Shown: positions 29,288 through 37,450 of the stretch, piece by piece | Position numbering within the stretch: position 1 is the first letter of the stretch | Layout: each line of letters opens with the position of its first letter | Assembly (NCBI RefSeq): GCF_001888165.1 | Contig: NZ_CP015455.1 | Location: 1,234,001 to 1,298,000, forward strand | Length of the DNA: 64,000 nt | DNA from: Syntrophotalea acetylenica | GTDB taxonomy: Bacteria; Desulfobacterota; Desulfuromonadia; Desulfuromonadales; Syntrophotaleaceae | Direction: 5' to 3' | Notes under the pieces: model-generated | Seen by the model: only the letters and a program-made list of their open reading frames with translations | What the model was told of the DNA's origin: nothing | The model's database searches: none | Position numbers and translations under genes: made by a program

Positions 29288-29914
29288 TCAGGGTTTTTGG
29301 GCCATCATGAAAAACAGCGGATAGGTTTTGGGGATTCCCCTGGCGTCGGCTTTTTCAATGACCATCATGCGCTTTGCATAGACGTCTGCAAAACCGCACG
29401 ATCGCAGTTGGTTTCCCAGCAGCCGAGGGTCGAAACCCCGCTGAACGTCCATGCTCCCGCCGTGAAAGGAACCGTTCTCCGGTTCCAGGTCTCCCACGCA
29501 GAAAAATCCCCCCGGTTTGAGCAGCGCGAATGTGTGCGCAAGGATTGCCGGTATATCCTGCACGTGATGCATGGCCATCAGGCTGTAGATCAGATCGAAC
29601 TGCCGTAATCCAAAGTCCATGCGCAAAAAATCGCCACAATGGATGTGGAGATTGCGGATGGCGGCGTGGTCGATTTTTTGTCGTAGCACGGCCAGCATGC
29701 CTTCCGAGGCGTCGACCATGGCGATGCGATGCAGCAAGGAGGCGAGCTGCAAACCGGCCTGTCCGGTACCACAGCCGAATTCAAGAGCTTCGGCACGAGG
29801 CGGCAGGGGCACGTGTTGCAGGATATGGGAGACAAATACGCGGGCCGTTTCACGGATCCGGGGGTTGGCGTCCCAACCGGTGGCCAGCGCGTCAAAATCC
29901 TTTACGTCAGTCAT
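29288..29914 (-). CDS. Class I SAM-dependent methyltransferase
   Basis: 208 residues from ATG 29914 (AAGGAG upstream). SAM motif I is ALEFGCGTGQAGLQLA, followed by AMVDASEGML and FDLIYSLMAMHHV with LLKPGGFF, the UbiE/methyltransf_11 pattern. Substrate unknown. Its start overlaps the end of the M48 protease gene by eight bases, so they form an operon. Confidence 0.85.
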   Translation of the reverse strand: MTDVKDFDALATGWDANPRIRETARVFVSHILQHVPLPPRAEALEFGCGTGQAGLQLASLLHRIAMVDASEGMLAVLRQKIDHAAIRNLHIHCGDFLRMDFGLRQFDLIYSLMAMHHVQDIPAILAHTFALLKPGGFFCVGDLEPENGSFHGGSMDVQRGFDPRLLGNQLRSCGFADVYAKRMMVIEKADARGIPKTYPLFFMMAQKP

Positions 29915-31190
29915 GTACGGACTCCTTTGCGGTCGATCTGTTTTCAGCAGAAGCTCTGGCCAATTTTTGCAGGGCTGCGACCCGCTCCACGATCGGCGGA
30001 TGGGAAAACCGCAGACGGACATACAGCGGATGCGGATGCAGCGCGGCAAGGTTTTCCCGCGCGAGCTTGACGAGTGCTTCCGCCAAATCGGCGGGCCGTC
30101 CGGTGAGTTGACAGGCGAAGCGATCGGCCTGCCATTCCTGGCGACGCGACAGGGCGCTGCCGACAGGCGCCAGGAAAAAGCTGGCGATGCCGGCGAGCAG
30201 GGACAGAATCACGACCTGAGCCGGGAAGGATGCCTTTTCCAGACCGAGCAGGGCCGGCAGGCCGCCCCAGCGGATCAGCAGCCACGCCAGAAACAGGCCG
30301 CCAAGCGACACAAGGGCGCCGCCCAGCAGGCGCCTGGTTATGTGACGGTGTTTCCAGTGGCCGATTTCATGCGCCAGTACCGCCAGAACCTGATCGTCAT
30401 CCATCTGTGCCAGCAGGGTATCGAACAGGATGATGCGTTTCTGGCGACCCAGTCCGGTAAAGTAGGCGTTGCCGTGGCGGCTGCGCCTGGACGCGTCGAC
30501 CTGGAAAATGCGTCCGGCGCGCATCCCGGCCTGCTCGGCCAGTTGTCGGATGCGCGGTTCCAGCGCCGGGTTCTGGACGGGTGCGAAGCTGAAAAACAGC
30601 GGTTCGATAAGATAGGGTGCGATTACCATCAACAGCAGCCCGAACAGGGTGACAAAGCTCCAGACCCACAGCCACCATATGTCCGGACGGCTCTGCACCA
30701 GCCACAGGCAGCCGCCGGCCAGCAGCCCGTACAGCAGCAGTGACAGCGCCATGCCCTTGAGGGCATCGGTCAGCCACAGGCGCATCGTCATGGTATTGAA
30801 TCCATAGCGGGCTTCAATGCGGAAATTCCGCCACCAGGAAAAGGGCAGATCCAGCAGCAGCCATGCACTTGTCAGACCGATGAAAAACAGGCTGCCCCGC
30901 AGGATAAAAGAATCCGTCACCGAACCGGTCCAGCCATCGTAGCGCGATATCCCGCCGCCAAACATGAACCCCGCAAAAAGCATCGCCATGAAACCCTGTG
31001 CGACCAGAGCCAGACGTTTTTTATCCGTTTCGTAAGCAAGGGTCTGCCTGACGGTTTCGGTATCGAAGTTCTTCGTGAAGGCAGGCGGTACGAACACACT
31101 CTGACGCCGCTGGTGACGAAGGTTGAGCCATTCCAGCCATTGCTCGCACATGACCACCAGCAGCCAGGCGCTCAGAATCAGGTATTTCAT
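29907..31190 (-). CDS. M48 family zinc metalloprotease (Ste24-like)
   Basis: 427 residues, integral membrane protease with several helices before and after the active site. Zinc motif HEIGHWKH (HExxH) and the third ligand in RQEWQADRFA match CAAX-protease/HtpX-like M48A enzymes; the long N-terminal membrane region and YGFNTMTMRLWLTD are Ste24-like. It probably degrades or trims membrane proteins in quality control. Co-transcribed with the methyltransferase, divergent from the radical SAM gene. Confidence 0.9.
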   Translation of the reverse strand: MKYLILSAWLLVVMCEQWLEWLNLRHQRRQSVFVPPAFTKNFDTETVRQTLAYETDKKRLALVAQGFMAMLFAGFMFGGGISRYDGWTGSVTDSFILRGSLFFIGLTSAWLLLDLPFSWWRNFRIEARYGFNTMTMRLWLTDALKGMALSLLLYGLLAGGCLWLVQSRPDIWWLWVWSFVTLFGLLLMVIAPYLIEPLFFSFAPVQNPALEPRIRQLAEQAGMRAGRIFQVDASRRSRHGNAYFTGLGRQKRIILFDTLLAQMDDDQVLAVLAHEIGHWKHRHITRRLLGGALVSLGGLFLAWLLIRWGGLPALLGLEKASFPAQVVILSLLAGIASFFLAPVGSALSRRQEWQADRFACQLTGRPADLAEALVKLARENLAALHPHPLYVRLRFSHPPIVERVAALQKLARASAENRSTAKESVHD

Positions 31191-31387
31191 GAAAAACTCC
31201 CTGCGGGGCCTTGTTTTTCGAAGGGGGATGTATACGTTTCCTGCAAAAAACCGGGACGGTTTGCCCTTTTGTCATGATGGCGTTTATGCTATGAATACCG
31301 CGCAAACCTTGATGCACGACAAGGTTTTTCTGTTATGTATCGGCTATGCTCATCCATAAAGAGCAGTCGATTCGGAGGATGAGAACC

Positions 31388-32749
31388 ATGAAAATGCATG
31401 ATAGCAGATCCGCGGGCGGCATGGCCAGCACGTCATCTCCCGCGCTGCGTGAATACCCGAGCAAACTGTTTGTCGAGAGTACGACTTTCTGCAATCTGCG
31501 CTGCCCCATGTGCGTCAAGCAGGCTGCGGACAGCAAGGTTGTCGATGCCGATATGTCGCAACAGACCTTTGCCGCTCTGGAAGCGGCGTTTCCCTTCCTG
31601 GAATCGCTGGTGCTCAACGGCATCGGCGAGCCGCTGATGCATCCGCATATTCTCGAATGGATCCGCAGGGCCCGCCAGATAATGCCGGATAATGCATGGG
31701 TCGGTTTTCAGTCCAACGGCCTGATGCTGGATCGCAGTCTGGCAGACAAGCTGGTCGACGCGGGGCTGGATCGCATCTGCCTTTCGGTGGATGGCGTCAA
31801 GCCCGAGACCTTCAGCAAAGTGCGCAAAGGCGAGGACCTGAGCGACATGGATCGCGCCTTCCGCGTGCTGCGCGAGGCCCGGCAAGGACAATCGGAGTGC
31901 CGGCTAAGGATCGGCGCCGAGTTTGTCGCCATGCGCGAAAATTTTCGCCAGTTGCCCGATACGGTGCGCTGGGTGGCTGAGCGCGGCGCCGATTTCGTCA
32001 TTGTCAGTCACGCCCTGCCTTACGATATTTCCGGTATCGCCCAGACCGCCTATGACAATTCCATCGACGCCGCTGTCGAGATTTACCAACGCTGGAAGCG
32101 GCAAATGGAGGCTGACGGGCTGGATATCAAGGCCTACGATTACATGGTCTGGGAAAAAGAGCAGGTTCTGCCCCGGACCGTCGATCCGCAGGTGCGCAAG
32201 GTCAACCAGATGGTCGGCCGCATGCGGGCCGAAGCGCGCAAAAAGGATATTTTCATGGATGTCATGCAGCTGCTGCGGCGTGACGAGGCCATGGTTTCCG
32301 CGGTCCAGGAGGTTTTCGAGGAAGCGCGGCAGGTTGCCGCAGCGATGGGCATTGAAATCAAGCTGCCGGTCGTCACACCCCGTTACGAACGGGAATGCCC
32401 CTTCGTGACCAAGGGGTCCGCATTTATTTCCTGGAACGGTGACGTGCATCCCTGTTATTACCTGTGGCATCATTACCGCTGCTGGGTCAATGACTGGGAT
32501 CGCCTGGTCAAGCCGAAGGTATTCGGTAACGTCAACCGGCAGCCGCTGCTCGATATCTGGCGCAGTGAGGACTTCCGCATTTTCCGCGAGCACGTGGTCG
32601 AATTCGATTATCCCTACTGCTCCAATTGCGGGGTCGCGCCCTGCGACCTGGTGCAGGAGGAGGATTTCGAGCAGGACTGTTTCACCAATCCCGAGCCCTG
32701 TGGTTCCTGTCTGTGGGCCATGGGGTTGCTGCAGTGTCTGCAGGATTGA
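31388..32749 (+). CDS. Radical SAM/SPASM protein, putative metalloenzyme maturase type
   Basis: 453 residues from ATG 31388 (GGAGG nine bases upstream). The radical SAM cluster site is CNLRCPMC (CxxxCxxC, residues about 37-44). The C-terminal SPASM-like region carries auxiliary Cys: ECPF, HPCYY, CSNCGVAPC and CGSC. Such proteins modify peptides or mature metalloenzymes using two or more Fe-S clusters; the SPASM region and long insert resemble a family common in Geobacter relatives. No small peptide substrate is seen next to it, which argues against a RiPP role. Confidence 0.75.
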   Translation: MKMHDSRSAGGMASTSSPALREYPSKLFVESTTFCNLRCPMCVKQAADSKVVDADMSQQTFAALEAAFPFLESLVLNGIGEPLMHPHILEWIRRARQIMPDNAWVGFQSNGLMLDRSLADKLVDAGLDRICLSVDGVKPETFSKVRKGEDLSDMDRAFRVLREARQGQSECRLRIGAEFVAMRENFRQLPDTVRWVAERGADFVIVSHALPYDISGIAQTAYDNSIDAAVEIYQRWKRQMEADGLDIKAYDYMVWEKEQVLPRTVDPQVRKVNQMVGRMRAEARKKDIFMDVMQLLRRDEAMVSAVQEVFEEARQVAAAMGIEIKLPVVTPRYERECPFVTKGSAFISWNGDVHPCYYLWHHYRCWVNDWDRLVKPKVFGNVNRQPLLDIWRSEDFRIFREHVVEFDYPYCSNCGVAPCDLVQEEDFEQDCFTNPEPCGSCLWAMGLLQCLQD

Positions 32750-32762
32750 TATCGATTTTATT

Positions 32763-32807
32763 GCAACGCAAAACGCCCGGTCATTTCGACCGGGCGTTTT
32801 GCGTTGC
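32763..32807. terminator. Bidirectional terminator
   Basis: Perfect 20-bp stem (arm GCAACGCAAAACGCCCGGTC) with five-base loop, A-rich on one side and T-rich on the other, between the radical SAM gene and the leftward porin remnant. Confidence 0.9.
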
Positions 32808-32815
32808 AGACGCCT

Positions 32816-33204
32816 TTACCACATGAAGAAAGTGCCCAGGGCGATGATGTCCACTTCCTGCCTGCCGTCATTGAACCATTCGACGTTGGCGCGGTTGTAT
32901 TCCAACACAAGCTTGAGGTGGGGGTTGATGTTATGAAACACCCCGATGGTGATGACATCCTGCTGTTTGAGTTCCCCATTGCCGGTGGAAGCGCGGACGG
33001 CTTTTTCGACGGAGGTTTTATCCATGCGGTTGGCGCCGCAGCAGATACCGGGCCTGGTCTGGCCGAAGCGGTTGTCCCAGCTACAGGTACCCTGCAGCTG
33101 GTAGCCCTAACTGTCCCGCTCCTCGCCGTCTACAGGGCGGCAAGCACAGGGCTGGCGGCAAACAAAGTGACGGCCACGCTCAGGTCGCTCAACAGCTGTT
33201 TGAT
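32816..33204 (-). pseudogene. Decayed outer membrane porin (signal peptide joined to last strands)
   Basis: Read leftwards, AAGGAAAGG is followed by ATC where an ATG would be expected (33202-33204), then a typical signal peptide KQLLSDLSVAVTLFAASPVLA. After a TAG the sequence resumes in porin style: GYQLQGTCSWDNRFGQTRPG, then ITIGVFHNINPHLKLVLEYN and a final strand ending ALGTFFMW, the aromatic C-terminus of beta-barrel proteins. Most of the barrel is missing. It is therefore a remnant with lost start, internal stop(s) and a large internal deletion. The convergent terminator at 32763 is still intact. Confidence 0.7.
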
Positions 33205-33232
33205 GGTCGGCCTTTCCTTAGCCGCCCGGCAA

Positions 33233-33261
33233 GTCTTCGTCCGGAAACCCCGGATGGATGC
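33233..33261 (-). repeat. Palindromic repeat, degenerate copy
   Basis: On the minus strand: GCATCCATCCGG-GGTTTCCGGACGAAG, matching the 29-bp family with several changes. It lies directly upstream of the porin remnant. Confidence 0.6.
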
Positions 33262-33271
33262 AACGTAGTTG

Positions 33272-34246
33272 TTATCCGCCAATGGAGACCTTGATCCCCC
33301 GGTCCCTGAAAAGCCGACCGTGGGCTTCCGTTTCCTCAAGCGTCAATGCTTCAATACCCGCCAAAGCATATTTCTGCCCCAGTTGTCCCCATTTCATTTC
33401 GCCCAGCCGGTGGTAAGGCAAAATATCGAGGGATTGCACGTTGTTCAGCCCTTTTACGAAATCGGCGGTGGCTTCGAGATTGTCGCGCGAATCGTTGTAG
33501 CCGGGGATGAGCGGCAGGCGGATTTTGACGGGGATGCCGAGGCCGGCGATGTTGCGCAGATTTTCGAGAATGACCATATTGGAAACCCCGGTGAGCCGCT
33601 TGTGTTCGGCGTCGTCCATGTGTTTGATGTCGGTCAGCACCAGGTCGACGTGCTCCAGAATCGACGCATAGGTTGGCCACTTAACGAATGAACTGGTTTC
33701 GATAGCGGTGTGGATGCCCCTGCGTTGCGTTTCCTTCAAGGCTGCCTTGAGGAATTCGGGCTGAGCCGTCGGTTCGCCGCCGGAAAAGGTTACGCCGCCG
33801 TTGCTCTGTTCGTAGAATTTGCGATCCCGCTCGATCATCTCCATCAACTCTTGGATCGACAGGTAGCGGCCGATGATGTTGATGGCACCGGCGTAGCAAT
33901 GCCTGGCGCATCGCCCGCACAGGGTGCAGCGGTCCCGGTCGATGATCAGTCCCCTGCCAGTCGATTCGTCCTGCCTGATGGCGTCGACCGGACAGACTTC
34001 CAGGCATTTGCCGCAGCCGATGCAGTTGTTGCAGACGAACGTAATTTCCGGCTTGCCGGCGAGGGATTCAGGGTTCGAGCACCACGGACATGACAGCGGA
34101 CAGCCTTTGAGGAAAACCAGGGTGCGAATGCCGCCGCCATCGTGAATGGCGAACTTCTGAATGTCGAAGACCAGCCCCTTGAGGCCTTCTCCGCGATCAC
34201 CGATGTTGTCAAAATCCAGGACCTTCTGTCTCCAGTTCATGGTCAT
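33272..34246 (-). CDS. Glycyl radical enzyme activating protein (radical SAM)
   Basis: 324 residues. The radical SAM site is CPLSCPWC (CxxxCxxC, about residues 50-57), followed by a two-cluster ferredoxin insert (CIGCGKCLEVCP, CTLCGRCARHC) typical of activases of the glycerol dehydratase/HPAD/CutD group, and by SGGEPTAQPEF. It abstracts the Gly hydrogen from the partner enzyme to form the stable radical. It is encoded 85 bases after the glycyl radical enzyme on the same strand; a strong hairpin between them may lower its expression relative to the enzyme. Confidence 0.95.
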   Translation of the reverse strand: MTMNWRQKVLDFDNIGDRGEGLKGLVFDIQKFAIHDGGGIRTLVFLKGCPLSCPWCSNPESLAGKPEITFVCNNCIGCGKCLEVCPVDAIRQDESTGRGLIIDRDRCTLCGRCARHCYAGAINIIGRYLSIQELMEMIERDRKFYEQSNGGVTFSGGEPTAQPEFLKAALKETQRRGIHTAIETSSFVKWPTYASILEHVDLVLTDIKHMDDAEHKRLTGVSNMVILENLRNIAGLGIPVKIRLPLIPGYNDSRDNLEATADFVKGLNNVQSLDILPYHRLGEMKWGQLGQKYALAGIEALTLEETEAHGRLFRDRGIKVSIGG

Positions 34247-34274
34247 TCTCCAGGTTTTTCGGTGTTTCCTTCTC

Positions 34275-34311
34275 CCGGGAGGGGCCGGATCCTTGGGACC
34301 CGGCCCCCGGT
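34275..34311 (-). promoter_or_regulatory. Intercistronic hairpin between glycyl radical enzyme and activase
   Basis: Inverted repeat GGGGCCGG...CCGGCCCC (34281-34288 with 34300-34307), extended outward by CCGG/CCGG. No T-run follows, so it looks like an mRNA-stabilising or attenuating hairpin rather than a full terminator. Confidence 0.5.
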
Positions 34312-34331
34312 GTCACCACCCGTCAGGCTGA

Positions 34332-36731
34332 TCAGAATACCTGTTCGGTGCGGGAGATGATGTCGTCCTGCAGCGATTTGTCCAGCGCGGTGAAGAAGGC
34401 GCTGTATCCAGCTACGCGGACTACCAGACCGCGGAAATCCTCCGGCTTGTCCTGGGCTTCGAGCAGGGTGCTGCGGTCGATGACGTTGTATTGGACGTGG
34501 AAACCGCCGTTTTTGAAGTAGGTTTCGGTAACGTTGATGAGGTTGCGCAGCCCCTCTTCGCCTTTGACGGCATTGGGATGGAACTTCTGGTTGAGCAGGG
34601 TGCCGTTGGAGGTGACTTCATGGTCCAGCTTGGCTACCGAGTTGACCGTCGCCGTCGGGCCGGAGATGTCCGCGCCGCCGATGGGGGAAACACCGTCAGC
34701 CAGCGGGGTGCCGCTCTTGCGCCCGTCCGGAGTCGCGCCGACCACGGCGCCGAAGGGCACGTTGGCCGATGCCGGGTAGAGACCGGGTTGGAACTGACCG
34801 CCGCGGGGGTTGCGGTACTTATTGACTTCACGGCAGTAGATGTTGGCCGATTCGACGGCGATTTCATCGGCGTAATCGTCGTCGTTGCCGTACTTGGGGG
34901 CACGGTTGACAAGCATCTGACGGATGTTTTCGGCGCCTTCGAAGTCTTTGTCGAGGATGTCCTTGAGTTCCGGCAGGCTGATGACTTTTTCGTCGAAGCA
35001 CAGCTTCTTGATGGCGGTCAAAGAATCGCCGGCATTGGCAACACCGACCCCCTGCGGGCCGCTGAAGTTGTAGATGGCGCCGCCTTCCTGCAGCGATTTG
35101 CCGCGGCCGATGCAGTCTTCGACCAGGCTGGAGAGGAAGGGCAGGGGTACATTCTGGCCATGGGCCAAATCGACCATGTTGTCGGCGTGGCACATCAGAC
35201 CGACGAAATATTCCATCTGCCTGGCGTAGGCGGCCATGACGTCGTCGAAACTCTTCATTTCGGTGACGTCACCGGTCTTGAGGCCGACCTGCATGCCGGT
35301 GCGCTTGTCGTAACCGTTGTTGAGGGTCAGTTCGACGATTTTAGCCATGTTGAAGAAGGCGGCATCGTGCCAGCCCTCGGTCTTGCCGCCGACCTGGGGC
35401 TCGACGCAGCCGATGATACCGTAGTCGCGGGCGTCTTCCAGGGTCAGGCCGCGGGACAGCAGGGCCGGAATGATGGTGCGGTCGTTGAAGTAAGCCGGTA
35501 CGCCCAGGCCCATGCGGCTGATTTCGGCGGCTTTCATGTACAGTACGTCCGGAGTTCCTTCATGGATGCGGATCGACAGGGACGGAGCGTAGAGCTTGGT
35601 GTTGGCAGCACACTGCAGCAACATCAGGGACAGCTCGTTGGTAGCGTCCTTGCCTTCACGATCCACGCCGCCGACGATGATGTTCATGAACATCGGGTAG
35701 CCTGCGAAAGCCATGGTGGAGTTTTCGTCGCGGACCTTGTTCAGGCCGTTGAAATTCAGCCACAGAAGGTCAAGCATTTCCTGGACCTGCTGGTCGGACA
35801 TGGAGTCTTTGCTGGCCAGGTAGAAGGGGTAGCAGTACTGGTCGAAGCGCATCGGCGAGATGGAGTGCCCGTTGGACTCGATCTGAATGACCAGGTGGAT
35901 GAACCAGAAGGCCTGTACGGCTTCCGCAAAGGTTTCCGCCGGTTCGGCAGGTACCTTGCGGCAGATACGGGCAATCTCGAGCAGTTCGGCTTTGCGGGCC
36001 GCATCTTTTTGCGCTGCAGCAAGGCGCTCGGCCTCATCGGCAAAACGATTGGCAAAGGCGATTACGGCCTTGTTGGCGATGATGGTCGACTCGAGAAAAT
36101 GCAGGGACTTCATCTGGTGAGCGTCGGCGTAGTCGAAGTTTTCTTTAGCGGCCTCGGCTTCGGCGATGACCGCGTTAAGGCCTTCGCGCATGACCTTGCC
36201 GTAGTTGGCGGAAATGTGGCCGACGCCGTTGAAGTAGTAGTTGCCGACGGTGTAAGCCACCGCGTTGCCCGCGTCAATGGCTTCCTGCTTCATCAGAGCA
36301 GTGGCGATTTCGTAGTTGGTTTTGCCCTTCCAGTAGGGGAAAACGTCCTCACGCAGGGTTTTCTTCACATCTTCGCTGATCAGGAAGACGTCCGCCGTAC
36401 GCTTGGCCAGACGATCAAGTTCGGCTTCCAGCCATTCACAGGAAAACTCGGGGAAGATCGGTGCGGAGCGGGGCATGCTGCACTGGTTGCCGACGATCAG
36501 TTCGTCGTCGTCGATGTAGATCGACATGCCGAGGAGGATTTTCTCCAGAGCCCTGGCCCGGCGGAGGCTCATGGGCTGGCCTTCGGTTTCCTTGTAGGAT
36601 TCGGTGATCAGTCTGGCGCGTTCGGCGCAGATTTCCGGGGTTGTGGCCAAAAATCTTGCCTTGATTTTTTCGACGCGTTCGCTGGGTCCCATGGTAGCGA
36701 CGGTGGGGTCAACTTTAACCTTGGTAGACAT
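34332..36731 (-). CDS. Glycyl radical enzyme, glycerol/diol dehydratase type
   Basis: 799 residues. The C-terminal radical site is RVAGYSAFF with the Gly at about residue 775. The thiyl site and base are in GCVEPQVGGKTEGWHDAAFFN, which matches B12-independent glycerol/1,2-propanediol dehydratases rather than pyruvate formate-lyase. VGHIS and ESNGHSIS supply further substrate-side residues of that class. It would dehydrate a vicinal diol to an aldehyde in strict anaerobiosis. No aldehyde dehydrogenase or microcompartment shell gene lies in the window, so the next step is encoded elsewhere. Glycerol, 1,2-propanediol or ethylene glycol are candidates; sequence alone does not decide. Possible regulators are the divergent PocR kinase and regulator. 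Confidence 0.92.
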   Translation of the reverse strand: MSTKVKVDPTVATMGPSERVEKIKARFLATTPEICAERARLITESYKETEGQPMSLRRARALEKILLGMSIYIDDDELIVGNQCSMPRSAPIFPEFSCEWLEAELDRLAKRTADVFLISEDVKKTLREDVFPYWKGKTNYEIATALMKQEAIDAGNAVAYTVGNYYFNGVGHISANYGKVMREGLNAVIAEAEAAKENFDYADAHQMKSLHFLESTIIANKAVIAFANRFADEAERLAAAQKDAARKAELLEIARICRKVPAEPAETFAEAVQAFWFIHLVIQIESNGHSISPMRFDQYCYPFYLASKDSMSDQQVQEMLDLLWLNFNGLNKVRDENSTMAFAGYPMFMNIIVGGVDREGKDATNELSLMLLQCAANTKLYAPSLSIRIHEGTPDVLYMKAAEISRMGLGVPAYFNDRTIIPALLSRGLTLEDARDYGIIGCVEPQVGGKTEGWHDAAFFNMAKIVELTLNNGYDKRTGMQVGLKTGDVTEMKSFDDVMAAYARQMEYFVGLMCHADNMVDLAHGQNVPLPFLSSLVEDCIGRGKSLQEGGAIYNFSGPQGVGVANAGDSLTAIKKLCFDEKVISLPELKDILDKDFEGAENIRQMLVNRAPKYGNDDDYADEIAVESANIYCREVNKYRNPRGGQFQPGLYPASANVPFGAVVGATPDGRKSGTPLADGVSPIGGADISGPTATVNSVAKLDHEVTSNGTLLNQKFHPNAVKGEEGLRNLINVTETYFKNGGFHVQYNVIDRSTLLEAQDKPEDFRGLVVRVAGYSAFFTALDKSLQDDIISRTEQVF

Positions 36732-36795
36732 GGTGCCTCCTTTTTTGAGTGGTCGTAATCGCGTTTTTTTAACGACCGCCGGGTTGATTGATCCG

Positions 36796-36973
36796 TTACT
36801 TGATAAAGCCGTGTGCCAGGTTGAGAATCAGCGTGCCCACGGCGATGGCGCCCGCGGGAGGATCGATATGGGTGGAACCGGGTTCCACATCGTGCGTGCC
36901 ACCAGGCTGATAGCGGCGCCGATGATACCGCCGCCGAAGCAATGTAGCAGAGTGCTACAGACCACGGAGCCAT
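36796..36973 (-). pseudogene. Possible broken two-helix membrane protein upstream of the glycyl radical enzyme
   Basis: AGGAAAGG precedes an ATG at 36973. The start frame reads MAPWSVAL; a second frame then gives HCFGGGIIGAAISLVARTMW and a third THIDPPAGAIAVGTLILNLA ending HGFIK before TAA (36796-36798). Joined together these make a plausible protein of about 58 residues with two membrane helices, but no single frame encodes it, so two indels are implied. Alternatively the match is chance in a leader region. Same strand and 65 bases before the glycyl radical enzyme. Confidence 0.35.
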
Positions 36974-37097
36974 GGTGTTTTCCTTTCCTGAATGTTTTAA
37001 AAGTAAAGCGATTAAAATAAACTGCTTTTTTTGTGAACGGTTGACGTACGTTCATGACGGATGAAAGTGTATCGGGTCGTTTTTTGCGCGTAGTCTA

Positions 37098-37126
37098 TTT
37101 GTAAACGAGAAGCTTCATGTGCACAA
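37098..37126 (-). promoter_or_regulatory. Candidate sigma-70 promoter for the glycyl radical enzyme
   Basis: On the minus strand TTGTGC, 17 bases, TACAAA. The match is modest; a different sigma factor is possible. Confidence 0.3.
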
Positions 37127-37145
37127 TCGCTACAAAAGGCCAATA

Positions 37146-37233
37146 TTGTCGCTCCATATAGTGATTTTCAGGATCACCCTGTTGCCGATGGTTGCCGCAA
37201 ATCGTATTTTTGTCCCTCGATATAGTGATTTTC
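37146..37233. promoter_or_regulatory. Pair of 24-bp direct repeats, candidate regulator operators
   Basis: Copies at 37146-37169 and 37210-37233 share TTGTC, CTC and ATATAGTGATTTTC with two mismatches. Their starts are 64 bases apart, about six helical turns, so both face the same side of DNA. Position between the enzyme and its putative sensor genes fits binding by the adjacent NarL-type regulator (inference). Confidence 0.6.
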
Positions 37234-37316
37234 TCTGTCCCTATGTCTGGCAAACGACATTTTATTTTGGGTCAGGTGGTCGCTCGTGCTATGAATAAAG
37301 GGTCTGGTTTTTGTTC

Positions 37317-37335
37317 GAAGTTTCCGGATGGACAC
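37317..37335 (+). repeat. Half copy of the dispersed palindrome
   Basis: AGTTTCCGGATGGACAC matches the right half of the 29-bp family with one change; the left arm is not recognisable. Confidence 0.45.
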
Positions 37336-37450
37336 AAGCCCTTTGATGATCAAAACGGCGTGAAACGGGAAACGTCGGCGGTCTTGCCTGGCGGATCGGG
37401 GGCCGGTCTGCTGGAAGGATATCCAGGCCAAAGACGGTGGCGGAGGTGGC

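Larger units (their letters stand above)
36974..37450. other. Divergent regulatory region: glycyl radical enzyme versus PocR kinase
   Basis: 477 bases without an intact gene. It holds the direct repeats at 37146-37233, a candidate leftward promoter at 37098-37126, and a half copy of the dispersed palindrome at 37317-37335. The kinase ribosome site (GGAGG, 37443-37447) closes it. Confidence 0.6.

Noticed and set aside
32804-33268. 154-codon plus-strand frame
   Set aside because: It is the antisense of the porin remnant, whose minus strand shows signal peptide and barrel strands.
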